A stretch of 64,000 bases of DNA from Microplitis mediator (Eukaryota > Arthropoda > Insecta > Hymenoptera > Braconidae): assembly GCF_029852145.1 (NCBI RefSeq), contig NC_079979.1, positions 5,184,501 to 5,248,500 of the forward strand. Reading direction: 5' to 3'. The translations under genes were made by a program, and so were the position numbers. Positions 46,828 to 61,468 of the stretch are shown piece after piece. Under the pieces are notes generated by a model, which did no database searches, had not been told where the DNA came from, and was given only the letters and a program-made list of their open reading frames with translations. The number at the start of each line of letters is the position of its first letter. Within the stretch, counting starts at the first letter, position 1.

Positions 46828-48452
46828 TTTAACCAAAAACAGGATCCGAAAAATTTCTAGATGTTACTAATCCCGTGATGGTCTAGAATATCCAGTCAAA
46901 AATTAGATGTCTATTCATTATCGTTAAGTTGCAGTAACTTAAGCCTATGTAACTTCTGGCTGCACAACTAAATATCAACATCAAAAATATTCATCAGACA
47001 TAAAATCCAAGACAAATTTTAGAATATTTTGCACGTATTTGGCGTTTATTTCCCGCAATTTTTGCAAATTTTATATCTTGTGTATATTCGTTTATTGATT
47101 TGTCAATTTTTTGTTATGGACTTGTTGAATTGAAAACAAAAAGTTGAATAATTGCTACTTTTCTATTAGGCTCGAAATAAATTTTTTTTTTTTTTTTCAA
47201 TAAAAAAAAAGTTATCCATTTGTTGTTACTTAAATAGTTTTAATTACTTGAACGTTTTTTTTAAAATAAAAATTTAAATTGATATCATAGTTTTTCTAAT
47301 ACGATAAGACACTGTAGATGGCACTTTTCAATTGTTTCTCGCAGATACTCGTGAAACGTATAGTTTCAATATATAACATTTTGTAGACAGACGTTGATGG
47401 GCACTTCGGACAAAGTCATGTTGGATGCCTAAAGGTTCTTTGCACGTAGCAGTCAATCAGGATACACAGGATCGACAAAATGCGCAAAAAAGGAAATCAA
47501 CGTCTTACGCCTAGGAAATGGTTCTCAAAAGAAGAGAATCATTAGGCAAAAAATGACAATAAAAATAACAAACTGCCTGCAAAGAAGGGGTAGCTCTGAT
47601 CGGGGGAAGCGTAATGCACTTCCATACTGGATCAGAAGTGTAGAAACACACTAGGCAACTGCTACTCCGTTACTCGACCAAAAGGAAGATGCCAAGGTCG
47701 AGTAATCCTTTTGTTTTTCATATATTTGATGAGATATAATTTTTTAATTTATAATTATGACTTTTTTTTACGTTAATTATTGACAAAAAAAAAAAAAAAT
47801 TATATCATTTACTCGTAATATTATAATAGATTTTCTTTACGAGGGTATATAATTATTTTTGTAAATAATTTTTCAACTTTGATAATAACTTTAGGTAAAA
47901 TTAATAACAAGGCTTTTAAAGTTTTCTGTAGCCTAAGAATTTATAATACGCTAATATTTTTAATACATGATTGATATTGTCAGAAACGAAACGTCTAATC
48001 CAAGTTTTTATTCACTTTGCTAGTGCAATAAGAATAGTATAGATTTTTCACGTTAACCGTAGCAGCTTAAAATAGAGCAGGCCAATTTGAATCATGAGCA
48101 AATTAATAATTTTATTAAGATCAAATTTGATAGCACGTAATATTTTATTGTTGAAAGTAATAATTTTTTATTTTTTGAAAATAATATAGCAAGTAATAAA
48201 TTACAGGAAGGTTTTTATATATAAATTTTTCCATTAAATTTTGAGTTATTGACGTATATAATATGTAATATAAATCAGATATAGTGCAAAAATTAGTATC
48301 TTATGCTGTGACTAATTAAATTTCATACTGCAAATTTTTTTATTAAAAATTTTCGTAGCATCGTTTTATTGCATTCCAACCGTAGTTTGTATAAATTTTT
48401 TAATCATGACAGAAAATTTTCGTAGTTTAGTAGTAGATAAAACAGATACAGC
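46828..48452 (+). repeat. Satellite unit 21 (1,625 bp)
   Basis: ATTCATTATCG and TTATTTCCCGC match unit 24. Private changes are CAATAAAAAAAAAG, CGTAATATTATAATAG (2-nt loss) and GTGACTAATT. Confidence 0.95.
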
Positions 48453-50080
48453 TTTAACCAAAAACAGGATCCGAAAAATTTCTAGATGTTACTAATCCCG
48501 TGATGGTCTAGAATATCCAGTCAAAAATTAGATGTCTATTCATTTTCGTTAAGTTGCAGTAACTTAAGCCTATGTAACTTCTGGCTGCACAACTAAATAT
48601 CAACATCAAAAATATTCATCAGACATAAAATCCAAGACAAATTTTAGAATATTTTGCATGTATTTGGCGTTAATTTCAGGCAATTTTTGCAAATTTTATA
48701 TCTTGTGTATATTCGTTTATTGATTTGTCAATTTTTTGTTATGGACTTGTTGAATTGAAAACAAAAAGTTGAATAATTGCTACTTTTCTATTAGGCTCGA
48801 AATAAATTTTTTTTTTTTTTTTCAATATAAAAAAAGTTATCCATTTGTTGTTACTTAAATAGTTTTAATTACTTGAACGTTTTTTTTTAAATAAAAATTT
48901 AAATTGATATCATAGTTTTTCTAATACGATAAGACACTGTAGATGGCACTTTTCAATTGTTTCTCGCAGATACTCGTGAAACGTATAGTTTCAATATATA
49001 ACATTTTGTAGACAGACGTTGATGGGCACTTCGGACAAAGTCATGTTGGATGCCTAAAGGTTCTTTGCACGTAGCAGTCAATCAGGATACACAGGATCGA
49101 CAAAATGCGCAAAAAAGGAAATCAACGTCTCACACCTAGGAAATGGTTCTCAAAAGAAGAGAATCATTAGGCAAAAAATGACAATAAAAATAACAAACTG
49201 CCTGCAAAGAAGGGGTAGCTCTGATCGGGGGAAGCGTAATGCACTTCCATACTGGATCAGAAGTGTAGAAACACACTAGGCAACTGCTACTCCGTTACTC
49301 GACCAAAAGGAAGATGCCAAGGTCGAGTAATCCTTTTGTTTTTCATATATTTGATGAGATATAATTTTTTAATTTAAAATTATGACTTTTTTTTACGTTA
49401 ATTATTGACAAAAAAAAAAAAAAAAATTAAATCATTTACTCGTAATATGTATAATAGATTTTCTTTACGAGGGTATATAATTATTTTTGTAAATAATTTT
49501 TCAACTTTGATAATAACTTTAGGTAAAATTAATAACAAGGCTTTTAAAGTTTTCTGTAGCCTAAGAATTTATAATACGCTAATATTTTTAATACATGATT
49601 GATATTGTCAGAAACGAAACGTCTAATCCAAGTTTTTATTCACTTTGCTAGTGCAATAAGAATAGTATAGATTTTTCACGTTAACCGTAGCAGCTTAAAA
49701 TAGAGCAGGCCAATTTGAATCATGAGAAAATTAATAATTTTATTAAGATCAAATTTGATAGCACGTAATATTTTATTGTTGAAAGTAATAATTTTTTATT
49801 TTTTGAAAATAATATAGCAAGTAATAAATTACAGGAAGGTTTTAATATATAAATTTTTCCATTAAATTTTGAGTTATTGACGTATATAATATGTAATATA
49901 AATCAGATATAGTGCAAAAATTAGTATCTTATGCTGTGACAAATTAAATTTCATACTGCAAATTTTTTTATTAAAAATTTTCGTAGCATCGTTTTATTGC
50001 ATTCTAACCGTAGTTTGTATAAATTTTTTAATCAAGACAGAAAATTTTCGTAGTTTAGTAGTAGATAAAACAGATACACC
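48453..50080 (+). repeat. Satellite unit 22 (1,628 bp)
   Basis: GGCGTTAATTTC is shared with unit 14. Private changes are TTTGCATGTA, GTCTCACACCTA (core) and GATACACC at its end. Confidence 0.95.
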
Positions 50081-51705
50081 TTTAACCAAAAACAGGATCC
50101 GAAAAATTTCTAGATGTTACTAATCCCGTGATGGTCTAGAATATCCAGTCAAAAATTAGATGTCTATTCATTTTCGTTAAGTTGCAGTAACTTAAGCCTA
50201 TGTAACTTCTGGCTGCACAACTAAATATCAACATCAAAAATATTCATCAGACATAAAATCCAAGACAAATTTTAGAATATTTTGCACGTATTTGGCGTTT
50301 ATTTCAGGCAATTTTTGCAAATTTTATATCTTGTGTATATTCGTTTATTGATTTGTCAATTTTTTGTTATGGACTTGTTGAATTGAAAACAAAAAGTTGA
50401 ATAATTGCTACTTTTCTATTAGGCTCGAAATAAATTTTGTTTTTTTTTTAATATAAAAAAAGTTATCCATTTGTTGTTACTTAAATAGTTTTAATTACTT
50501 GAACGTTTTTTTTAAAATAAAAATTTAAATTGATATCATAGTTTTTCTAATACGATAAGACACTGTAGATGGCACTTTTCAATTGTTTCTCGCAGATACT
50601 CGTGAAACGTATAGTTTCAATATATAACATTTTGTAGACAGACGTTGATGGGCACTTCGGACAAAGTCATGTTGGATGCCTAAAGGTTCTTTGCACGTAG
50701 CAGTCGATCAGGATACACAGGATCGACAAAATGCGCAAAAAAGGAAATCAACGTCTTACGCCTAGGAAATGGTTCTCAAAAGAAGAGAATCATTAGGCAA
50801 AAAATGACAATAAAAATAACAAACTGCCTGCAAAGAAGGGGTAGCTCTGATCGGGGGAAGCGTAATGCACTTCCATACTGGATCAGAAGTGTAGAAACAC
50901 ACTAGGCAACTGCTACTCCGTTACTCGACCAAAAGGAAGATGCCAAGGTCGAGTAATCCTTTTGTTTTTCATATATTTGATGAGATATAATTTTTTAATT
51001 TAAAATTATGACTTTTTTTTACGTTAATTATTGACAAAAAAAAAAAAAAAATTCAATCATTTACTCGTAATATGTATAATAGATTTTCTTTACGAGGGTA
51101 TATAATTATTTTTGTAAATAATTTTTCAACTTTGATAATAACTTTAGGTAAAATTAATAACAAGGCTTTTAAAGTTTTCTGTAGCCTAAGAATTTATAAT
51201 ACGCTAATATTGTTAATACATGATTGATATTGTCAGAAACGAAACGTCTAATCCAAGTTTTTATTCACTTTGCTAGTGCAATAAGAATAGTATAGATTTT
51301 TCACGTTAACCGTAGCAGCTTAAAATAGAGCAGGCCAATTTGAATCATAAGCAAATTAATAATTTTATTAAGATCAAATTTGATAGCACGTAATATTTTA
51401 TTGTTGAAAGTAATAATTTTTTATTTTTTGAAAATAATATAGCAAGTAATAAATTACAGGAAGGTTTTTATATATAAATTTTTCCATTAAATTTTGAGTT
51501 ATTGACGTATATAATATGTAATATAAATCAGATATAGTGCAAAAATTAGTATCTTATGCTGTGACAAATTAAATTTCATACTGCAAATTTTTTTATTAAA
51601 AATTTTCGTAGCATCGTTTTATTGCATTCCAACCGTAGTTTGTATAAATTTTTTAATCATGACAGAAAATTTTCGTAGTTTAGTAGTAGATAAAACAGAT
51701 ACAGC
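50081..51705 (+). repeat. Satellite unit 23 (1,625 bp)
   Basis: The T-tract is interrupted and shortened (TTTTGTTTTTTTTTAAT). AGTCGATCAGG and AAATTCAATC are private. CTAATATTGTTAAT matches unit 19, and the tail CATAAGCAAATT matches unit 20. Confidence 0.95.
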
Positions 51706-53332
51706 TTTAACCAAAAACAGGATCCGAAAAATTTCTAGATGTTACTAATCCCGTGATGGTCTAGAATATCCAGTCAAAAATTAGATGTCTATTCATTATC
51801 GTTAAGTTGCAGTAACTTAAGCCTATGTAACTTCTGGCTGCACAACTAAATATCAACATCAAAAATATTCATCAGACATAAAATCCAAGACAAATTTTAG
51901 AATATTTTGCACGTATTTGGCGTTTATTTCCCGCAATTTTTGCAAATTTTATATCTTGTGTATATTCGTTTATTGATTTGTCAATTTTTTGTTATGGACT
52001 TGTTGAATTGAAAACAAAAAGTTGAATAATTGCTACTTTTCTATTAGGCTCGAAATAAATTTTTTTTTTTTTTTTCAATATAAAAAAAGTTATCCATTTG
52101 TTGTTACTTAAATAGTTTTAATTACTTGAACGTTTTTTTTAAAATAAAAATTTAAATTGATATCATAGTTTTTCTAATACGATAAGACACTGTAGATGGC
52201 ACTTTTCAATTGTTTCTCGCAGATACTCGTGAAACGTATAGTTTCAATATATAACATTTTGTAGACAGACGTTGATGGGCACTTCGGACAAAGTCATGTT
52301 GGATGCCTAAAGGTTCTTTGCACGTAGCAGTCAATCAGGATACACAGGATCGACAAAATGCGCAAAAAAGGAAATCAACGTCTTACGCCTAGGAAATGGT
52401 TCTCAAAAGAAGAGAATCATTAGGCAAAAAATGACAATAAAAATAACAAACTGCCTGCAAAGAAGGGGTAGCTCTGATCGGGGGAAGCGTAATGCACTTC
52501 CATACTGGATCAGAAGTGTAGAAACACACTAGGCAACTGCTACTCCGTTACTCGACCAAAAGGAAGATGCCAAGGTCGAGTAATCCTTTTGTTTTTCATA
52601 TATTTGATGAGATATAATTTTTTAATTTATAATTATGACTTTTTTTTACGTTAATTATTGACAAAAAAAAAAAAAAAATTAAATCATTTACTCGTAATAT
52701 GTATAATAGATTTTCTTTACGAGGGTATATAATTATTTTTTTAAATAATTTTTCAACTTTGATAATAACTTTAGGTAAAATTAATAACAAGGCTTTTAAA
52801 GTTTTCTGTAGCCTAAGAATTTATAATACGCTAATATTTTTAATACATGATTGATATTGTCAGAAACGAAACGTCTAATCCAAGTTTTTATTCACTTTGC
52901 TAGTGCAATAAGAATAGTATAGATTTTTCACGTTAACCGTAGCAGCTTAAAATAGAGCAGGCCAATTTGAATCATGAAAAAATTAATAATTTTATTAAGA
53001 TCAAATTTGATAGCACGTAATATTTTATTGTTGAAAGTAATAATTTTTTATTTTTTGAAAATAATATAGCAAGTAATAAATTACAGGAAGGTTTTTATAT
53101 ATAAATTTTTCCATTAATTTTTGAGTTATTGACGTATATAATATGTAATATAAATCAGATATAGTGCAAAAATTAGTATCTTATGCTGTGACAAATTAAA
53201 TTTCATACTGCAAATTTTTTTATTAAAAATTTTCGTAGCATCGTTTTATTGCATTCCAACCGTAGTTTGTATAAATTTTTTAATCATGACAGAAAATTTT
53301 CGTAGTTTAGTAGTAGATAAAACAGATACAGC
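51706..53332 (+). repeat. Satellite unit 24 (1,627 bp)
   Basis: ATTCATTATCG and TTATTTCCCGC match unit 21, three units upstream. ATCATGAAAAAATT and ATTAATTTTTGAG are private. Confidence 0.95.
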
Positions 53333-54959
53333 TTTAACCAAAAACAGGATCCGAAAAATTTCTAGATGTTACTAATCCCGTGATGGTCTAGAATATCCAG
53401 TCAAAAATTAGATGTCTATTCATTTTCGTTAAGTTGCAGTAACTTAAGCCTATGTAACTTCTGGCTGCACAACTAAATATCAACATCAAAAATATTCATC
53501 AGACATAAAATCCAAGAGAAATTTTAGAATATTTTGCACGTATTTGGCGTTTATTTCAGGCAATTTTTGCAAATTTTATATCTTGTGTATATTCGTTTAT
53601 TGATTTGTCAATTTTTTGTTATGGACTTGTTGAATTGAAAACAAAAAGTTGAATAATTGCTACTTTTCTATTAGGCTCGAAATAAATTTTTTTTTTTTTT
53701 TTCAATATAAAAAAAGTTATCCATTTGTTGTTACTTAAATAGTTTTAATTACTTGAACGTTTTTTTTAAAATATAAATTTAAATTGATATCATAGTTTTT
53801 CTAATACGATAAGACACTGTAGATGGCACTTTTCAATTGTTTCTCGCAGATACTCGTGAAACGTATAGTTTCAATATATAACATTTTGTAGACAGACGTT
53901 GATGGGCACTTCGGACAAAGTCATGTTGGATGCCTAAAGGTTCTTTGCACGTAGCAGTCAATCAGGATACACAGGATCGACAAAATGCGCAAAAAAGGAA
54001 ATCAACGTCTTACGCCTAGGAAATGGTTCTCAAAAGAAGAGAATCATTAGGCAAAAAATGACAATAAAAATAACAAACTGCCTGCAAAGAAGGGGTAGCT
54101 CTGATCGGGGGAAGCGTAATGCACTTCCATACTGGATCAGAAGTGTAGAAGCACACTAGGCAACTGCTACTCCGTTACTCGACCAAAAGGAAGATGCCAA
54201 GGTCGAGTAATCCTTTTGTTTTTCATATATTTGATGAGATATAATTTTTTAATTTATAATTATGACTTTTTTTTACGTTAATTATTGACAAAAAAAAAAA
54301 AAAAATTATATCATTTACTCGTAATATGTATAATAGATTTTCTTTACGAGGGTATATAATTATTTTTGTAAATAATTTTTCAACTTTGATAATAACTTTA
54401 GGTAAAATTAATAACAAGGCTTTTAAAGTTTTCTGTAGCCTAAGAATTTATAATACGCTAATATTTTTAATACATGATTGATATTGTCAGAAACGAAACG
54501 TCTAATCCAAGTTTTTATTCACTTTGCTAGTGCAATAAGAATAGTATAGATTTTTCACGTTAACCGTAGCAGCTTAAAATAGAGCAGGCCAATTTGAATC
54601 ATGAGAAAATTAATAATTTTATTAAGATCAAATTTGATAGCACGTAATATTTTATTGTTGAAAGTAATAATTTTTTATTTTTTGAAAATAATATAGCAAG
54701 TAATAAATTACAGGAAGGTTTTTATATATAAATTTTTCCATTAAATTTTGAGTTATTGACGTATAGAATATGTAATATAAATCAGATATAGTGCAAAAAT
54801 TAGTATCTTATGCTGTGACAAATTAAATTTCATACTGCAAATTTTTTTATTAAAAATTTTCGTAGCATCGTTTTATTGCATTCCAACCGTAGTTTGTATA
54901 AATTTTTTAATCATGACAGAAAATTTTCGTAGTTTAGTAGTAGATAAAACAGATACAGC
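53333..54959 (+). repeat. Satellite unit 25 (1,627 bp)
   Basis: It has private CCAAGAGAAAT, AAAATATAAAT, GTAGAAGCACAC and GTATAGAATATG. TTATATCATT is shared with units 20, 21 and 27. Confidence 0.95.
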
Positions 54960-56587
54960 TTTAACCAAAAACAGGATCCGAAAAATTTCTAGATGTTACT
55001 AATCCCGTGATGGTCTAGAATATCCAGTCAAAAATTAGATGTCTATTCATTTTCGTTAAGTTGCAGTAACTGAAGCCTATGTAACTTCTGGCTGCACAAC
55101 TAAATATCAACATCAAAAATATTCATCAGACATAAAATCCAAGACAAATTTTAGAATATTTTGCACGTATTTGGCGTTTATTTCAGGCAATTCTTGCAAA
55201 TTTTATATCTTGTGTATATTCGTTTATTGATTTGTCAATTTTTTGTTATGGACTTGTTGAATTGAAAACAAAAAGTTGAATAATTGCTACTTTTCTATTA
55301 GGCTCGAAATAAATTTTTTTTTTTTTTTTCAATATAAAAAAAGTTATCCATTTGTTGTTACTTAAATAGTTTTAATGACTTGAACGTTTTTTTTAAAATA
55401 AAAATTTAAATTGATATCATAGTTTTTCTAATACGATAAGACACTGTAGATGGCACTTTTCAATTGTTTCTCGCAGATACTCGTGAAACGTATAGTTTCA
55501 ATATATAACATTTTGTAGACAGACGTTGATGGGCACTTCGGACAAAGTCATGTTGGATGCCTAAAGGTTCTTTGCACGTAGCAGTCAATCAGGATACAGA
55601 GGATCGACAAAAATGCGCAAAAAAGGAAATCAACGTCTTACGCCTAGGAAATGGTTCTCAAAAGAAGAGAATCATTAGGCAAAAAATGACAATAAAAATA
55701 ACAAACTGCCTGCAAAGAAGGGGTAGCTCTGATCGGGGGAAGCGTAATGCACTTCCATACTGGATCAGAAGTGTAGAAACACACTAGGCAACTGCTACTC
55801 CGTTACTCGACCAAAAGGAAGATGCCAAGGTCGAGTAATCCTTTTGTTTTTCATATATTTGATGAGATATAATTTTTTAATTTAAAATTATTTTTTTTTT
55901 TTACGTTAATTATTGACAAAAAAAAAAAAAAAATTAAATCATTTACTCGTAATATGTACAATAGATTTTCTTTACGAGGGTATATAATTATTTTTCTAAA
56001 TAATTTTTCAACTTTGATAATAACTTTAGGTAAAATTAATAACAAGGCTTTTAAAGTTTTCTGTAGCCTAAGAATTTATAATACGCTAATATTTTTAATA
56101 CATGATTGATATTGTCAGAAACGAAACGTCTAATCCAAGTTTTTATTCACTTTGCTAGTGCAATAAGAATAGTATAGATTTTTCACGTTAACCGTAGCAG
56201 CTTAAAATAGAGCAGGCCAATTTGAATCATGAGAAAATTAATAATTTTATTAAGATCAAATTTGATAGCACGTAATATTTTATTGTTGAAAGTAATAATT
56301 TTTTATTTTTTGAAAATAATATAGCAAGTAATAAATTACAGGAAGGTTTTTATATATAAATTTTTCCATTAAATTTTGAGTTATTGACGTATATAATATG
56401 TAATATAAATCAGATATAGTGCAAAAATTAGTATCTTATGCTGTGACAAATTAAATTTCATACTGCAAATTTTTTTATTGAAAATTTTCGTAGCATCGTT
56501 TTATTGCATTCCAACCGTAGTTTGTATAAATTTTTTAATCATGACAGAAAAATTTCGTAGTTTAGTAGTAGATAAAACAGATACAGC
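54960..56587 (+). repeat. Satellite unit 26 (1,628 bp)
   Basis: One extra A in ACAAAAATGCGC (about 55610) joins two short frames into an accidental 76-codon one. Private changes are AGTAACTGAAGCC, GATACAGAGG, ATGTACAATAG and a T-run replacing TATGAC (about 55890). Confidence 0.95.
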
Positions 56588-58213
56588 TTTAACCAAAAAC
56601 AGGATCCGAAAAATTTCTAGATGTTACTAATCCCGTGATGGTCTAGAATATCCAGTCAAAAATTAGATGTCTATTCATTTTCGTTAAGTTGCAGTAACTT
56701 AAGCCTATGTAACTTCTGGCTGCACAACTAAATATCAACATCAAAAATATTCATCAGACATAAAATCCAAGACAAATTTTAGAATATTTTGCACGTATTT
56801 GGCGTTTATTTCAGGCAATTTTTGCAAATTTTATATCTTGTGTATATTCGTTTATTGATTTGTCAATTTTTTGTTATGGACTTGTTGAATTGAAAACAAA
56901 AAGTTGAATAATTGCTACTTTTCTATTAGGCTCGAAATAAATTTTTTTTTTTTTTCTCAATATAAAAAAAGTTATCCATTTGTTGTTACTTAAATAGTTT
57001 TAATTACTTGAACGTTTTTTTTAAAATAAAAATTTAAATTGATATCATAGTTTTTCTAATACGATAGGACACTGTAGATGGCACTTTTCAATTGTTTCTC
57101 GCAGATACTCGTGAAACGTATAGTTTCAATATATAACATTTTGTAGACAGACGTTGATGGGCACTTCGGACAAAGTCATGTTGGATGCCTAAAGGTTCTT
57201 TGCACGTAGCAGTCAATCAGGATACACAGGATCGACAAAATGCGCAAAAAAGGAAATCAACGTCTTACGCCTAGGAAATGGTTCTCAAAAGAAGAGAATC
57301 ATTAGGCAAAAAATGACAATAAAAATAACAAACTGCCTGCAAAGAAGGGGTAGCTCTGATCGGGGGAAGCGTAATGCACTTCCATACTGGATCAGAAGTG
57401 TAGAAACACACTAGGCAACTGCTACTCCGTTACTCGACCAAAAGGAAGATGCCAAGTTCGAGTAATCCTTTTGTTTTTCATATATTTGATGAGATATAAT
57501 TTTTTAATTTATAATTATGACTTTTTTTTACGTTAATTATTGACAAAAAAAAAAAAAAAATTATATCATTTACTCGTAATATGTATAATAGATTTTCTTT
57601 ACGAGGGTATATAATTATTTTTGTAAATAATTTTTCAACTTTGATAATAACTTTAGGTAAAATTAATAACAAGGCTTTTAAAGTTTTCTGTAGCCTAAGA
57701 ATTTATAATACGCTAATATTTTTAATACATGATTGATATTGTCAGAAACGAAACGTCTAATCCAAGTTTTTATTCACTTTGCTAGTGCAATAAGAATAGT
57801 ATAGATTTTTCACGTTTACCGTAGCAGCTTAAAATAGAGCAGGCCAATTTGAATCATGAGAAAATTAATAATTTTATTAAGATCAAATTTGATAGCACGT
57901 AATATTTTATTGTTGAAAGTAATAATTTTTTATTTTTTGAAAATAATATACCAAGTAATAAATTACAGGAAGGTTTTTATATTTAAATTTTCCATTAAAT
58001 TTTGAGTTATTGACGTATATAATATGTAATATAAATCAGATATAGTGCAAAAATTAGTATCTTATGCTGTGACATATTAAATTTCATACTGCAAATTTTT
58101 TTATTAAAAATTTTCGTAGCATCGTTTTATTGCATTCCAACCGTAGTTTGTATAAATTTTTTAATCATGACAGAAAATTTTCGTAGTTTAGTAGTAGATA
58201 AAACAGATACAGC
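56588..58213 (+). repeat. Satellite unit 27 (1,626 bp)
   Basis: It has private CGATAGGACAC, CAAGTTCGAG (a mismatch in the last core helix), CACGTTTACCG and TATATTTAAAT. Confidence 0.95.
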
Positions 58214-59840
58214 TTTAACCAAAAACAGGATCCGAAAAATTTCTAGATGTTACTAATCCCGTGATGGTCTAGAATATCCAGTCAAAAATTAGATGTCTAT
58301 TCATTTTCGTTAAGTTGCAGTAACTTAAGCCTATGTAACTTCTGGCTGCACAACTAAATATCAACATCAAAAATATTCATCAGACATAAAATCCAAGACA
58401 AATTTTAGAATATTTTGCACGTATTTGGCGTTTATTTCAGGCAATTTTTGCAAATTTTATATCTTGTGTATATTCGTTTATTGATTTGTCAATTTTTTGT
58501 TATGGACTTGTTGAATTGAAAACAAAAAGTTGAATAATTGCTACTTTTCTATTAGGCTCGAAATAAATTTTTTTTTTTTTTTTCAATATAAAAAAAGTTA
58601 TCCATTTGTTGTTACTTAAATAGTTTTAATTACTTGAACGTTTTTTTTAAAATAAAAATTTAAATTGATATCATAGTTTTTCTAATACGATAAGACACTG
58701 TAGATGGCACTTTTCAATTGTTTCTCGCAGATACTCGTGAAACGTATAGTTTCAATATATAACATTTTGTAGACAGACGTTGATGGGCACTTCGGACAAA
58801 GTCATGTTGGATGCCTAAAGGTTCTTTGCACGTAGCAGTCAATCAGGATACACAGGATCGACAAAATGCGCAAAAAAGGAAATCAACGTCTTACGCCTAG
58901 GAAATGGTTCTCAAAAGAAGAGAATCATTAGGCAAAAAATGACAATAAAAATAACAAACTGCCTGCAAAGAAGGGGTAGCTCTGATCGGGGGAAGCGTAA
59001 TGCACTTCCATACTGGATCAGAAGTGTAGAAACACACTAGGCAACTGCTACTCCGTTACTCGACCAAAAGGAAGATGCCAAGGTCGAGTAATCCTTTTGT
59101 TTTTCATATATTTGATGAGATATAATTTTTTAATTTATAATTATGACTTTTTTTTACGTTAATTATTGACAAAAAAAAAAAAAAAATTAAATCATTTACT
59201 CGTAATATGTATGATAGATTTTCTTTACGAGGGTATATAATTATTTTTGTAAATAATTTTTCAACTTTGATAATAACTTTAGGTAAAATTAATAACAAGG
59301 CTTTTAAAGTTTTCTGTAGCCTAAGAATTTATAATACGCTAATATTTTTAATACATGATTGATATTGTCAGAAACGAAACGTCTAATCCAAGTTTTTATT
59401 CACTTTGCTAGTGCAATAAGAATAGTATAGATTTTTCACGTTAACCGTAGCAGCTTAAAATAGAGCAGGCCAATTTGAATCATGAGAAAATTAATAATTT
59501 TATTAAGATCAAATTTGATAGCACGTAATATTTTATTGTTGAAAGTAATAATTTTTTATTTTTTGAAAATAATATAGCAAGTAATAAATTACAGGAAGGT
59601 TTTTATATATAAATTTTTCCATTAAATTTTGAGTTATTGACGTATATAATATGTAATATAAATCAGATATAGTGCAAAAATTTGTATCTTATGCTGTGAC
59701 AAATTAAATTTCATACTGCAAATTTTTTTATTAAACATTTTCGTAGCATCGTTTTATTGCATTCCAACCGTAGTTTGTATAAATTTTTTAATCATGACAG
59801 AAAATTTTCGTAGTTTAGTAGTAGATAAAACAGATACAGC
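58214..59840 (+). repeat. Satellite unit 28 (1,627 bp)
   Basis: ATGTATGATAG is private. The tail AAAAATTTGTATC and AAACATTTTCG is shared only with unit 29. Confidence 0.95.
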
Positions 59841-61468
59841 TTTAACCAAAAACAGGATCCGAAAAATTTCTAGATGTTACTTATCCCGTGATGGTCTAGA
59901 ATATCCAGTCAAAAATTAGATGTCTATTCATTTTCGTTAAGTTGCAGTAACTTAAGCCTATGTAACTTCTGGCTGCACAACTAAATATCAACATCAAAAA
60001 TATTCATCAGACATAAAATCCAAGACAAATTTTAGAATATTTTGCACGTATTTGGCGTTTATTTCAGGCAATTTTTGCAAATTTCATATCTTGTGTATAT
60101 TCGTTTATTGATTTGTCAATTTTTTGTTATGGACTTGTTGAATTGAAAACGAAAAGTTGAATAATTGCTACTTTTCTATTAGGCTCGAAATAAATTTTTT
60201 TTTTTTTTTTCAATATAAAAAAAGTTATCCATTTGTTGTTACTTAAATAGTTTTAATTACTTGAACGTTTTTTTTAAAATAAAAATTTAAATTGATATCA
60301 TAGTTTTTCTAATACGATAAGACACTGTAGATGGCACTTTTTAATTGTTTCTCGCAGATACTCGTGAAACGTATAGTTTCAATATATAACATTTTGTAGA
60401 CAGACGTTGATGGGCACTTCGGACAAAGTCATGTTGGATTCCTAAAGGTTCTTTGCACGTAGCAGTCAATCAGGATACACAGGATCGACAAAATGCGCAA
60501 AAAAGGAAATCAACGTCTTACGCCTAGGAAATGGTTCTCAAAAGAAGAGAATCATTAGGCAAAAAATGACAATAAAAATAACAAACTGCCTGCAAAGAAG
60601 GGGTAGCTCTGATCGGGGGAAGCGTAATGCACTTCCATACTGGATCAGAAGTGTAGAAACACACTAGGCAACTGCTACTCCGTTACTCGACCAAAAGGAA
60701 GATGCCAAGGTCGAGTAATCCTTTTGTTTTTCATATATTTGATGAGATATAATTTTTTAATTTAAAATTATGACTTTTTTTTACGTTAATTATTGACAAA
60801 AAAAAAAAAAAAAATTAAATCATTTACTCGTAATATGTATAATAGATTTTCTTTACGAGGGTATATAATTATTTTTGTAAATAATTTTTCAACTTTGATA
60901 ATAACTTTAGGTAAAATTAATAACAAGGCTTTTAAAGTTTTCTGTAGCCTAAGAATTTATAATACGCTAATATTTTTAATACATGATTGATATTGTCAGA
61001 AACGAAACGTCTAATCCAAGTTTTTATTCACTTTGCTAGTGCAATAAGAATAGTATAGATTTTTCACGTTAACCGTAGCAGCTTAAAATAGAGCAGGCCA
61101 ATTTGAATCATGAGAAAATTAATAATTTTATTAAGATCAAATTTGATAGCACGTAATATTTTATTGTTGAAAGTAATAATTTTTTATTTTTTGAAAATAA
61201 TATAGCAAGTAATAAATTACAGGAAGGTTTTTATATATAAATTTTTCCATTAAATTTTGAGTTATTGACGTATATAATATGTAATATAAATCAGATATAG
61301 TGCAAAAATTTGTATCTTATGCTGTGACAAATTAAATTTCATACTGCAAATTTTTTTATTAAACATTTTCGTAGCATCGTTTTATTGCATTCCAACCGTA
61401 GTTTGTATAAATTTTTTAATCATGACAGAAAATTTTCGTAGTTTAGTAGTAGATAAAACAGATACAGC
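59841..61468 (+). repeat. Satellite unit 29 (1,628 bp)
   Basis: GTTACTTATCCC and GGATTCCTAAAGG are private. ATTTCATATC, AAAACGAAAAG and CTTTTTAATTG are shared only with unit 30. Confidence 0.95.

Noticed and set aside
55557..55787. 76-codon frame through the core of unit 26 (and 60 codons in unit 18)
   Set aside because: It exists only because of one private inserted A (unit 26) or a TTG start (unit 18). Units 3, 7 and 15 place a TAG in the same frame, so no protein is conserved.
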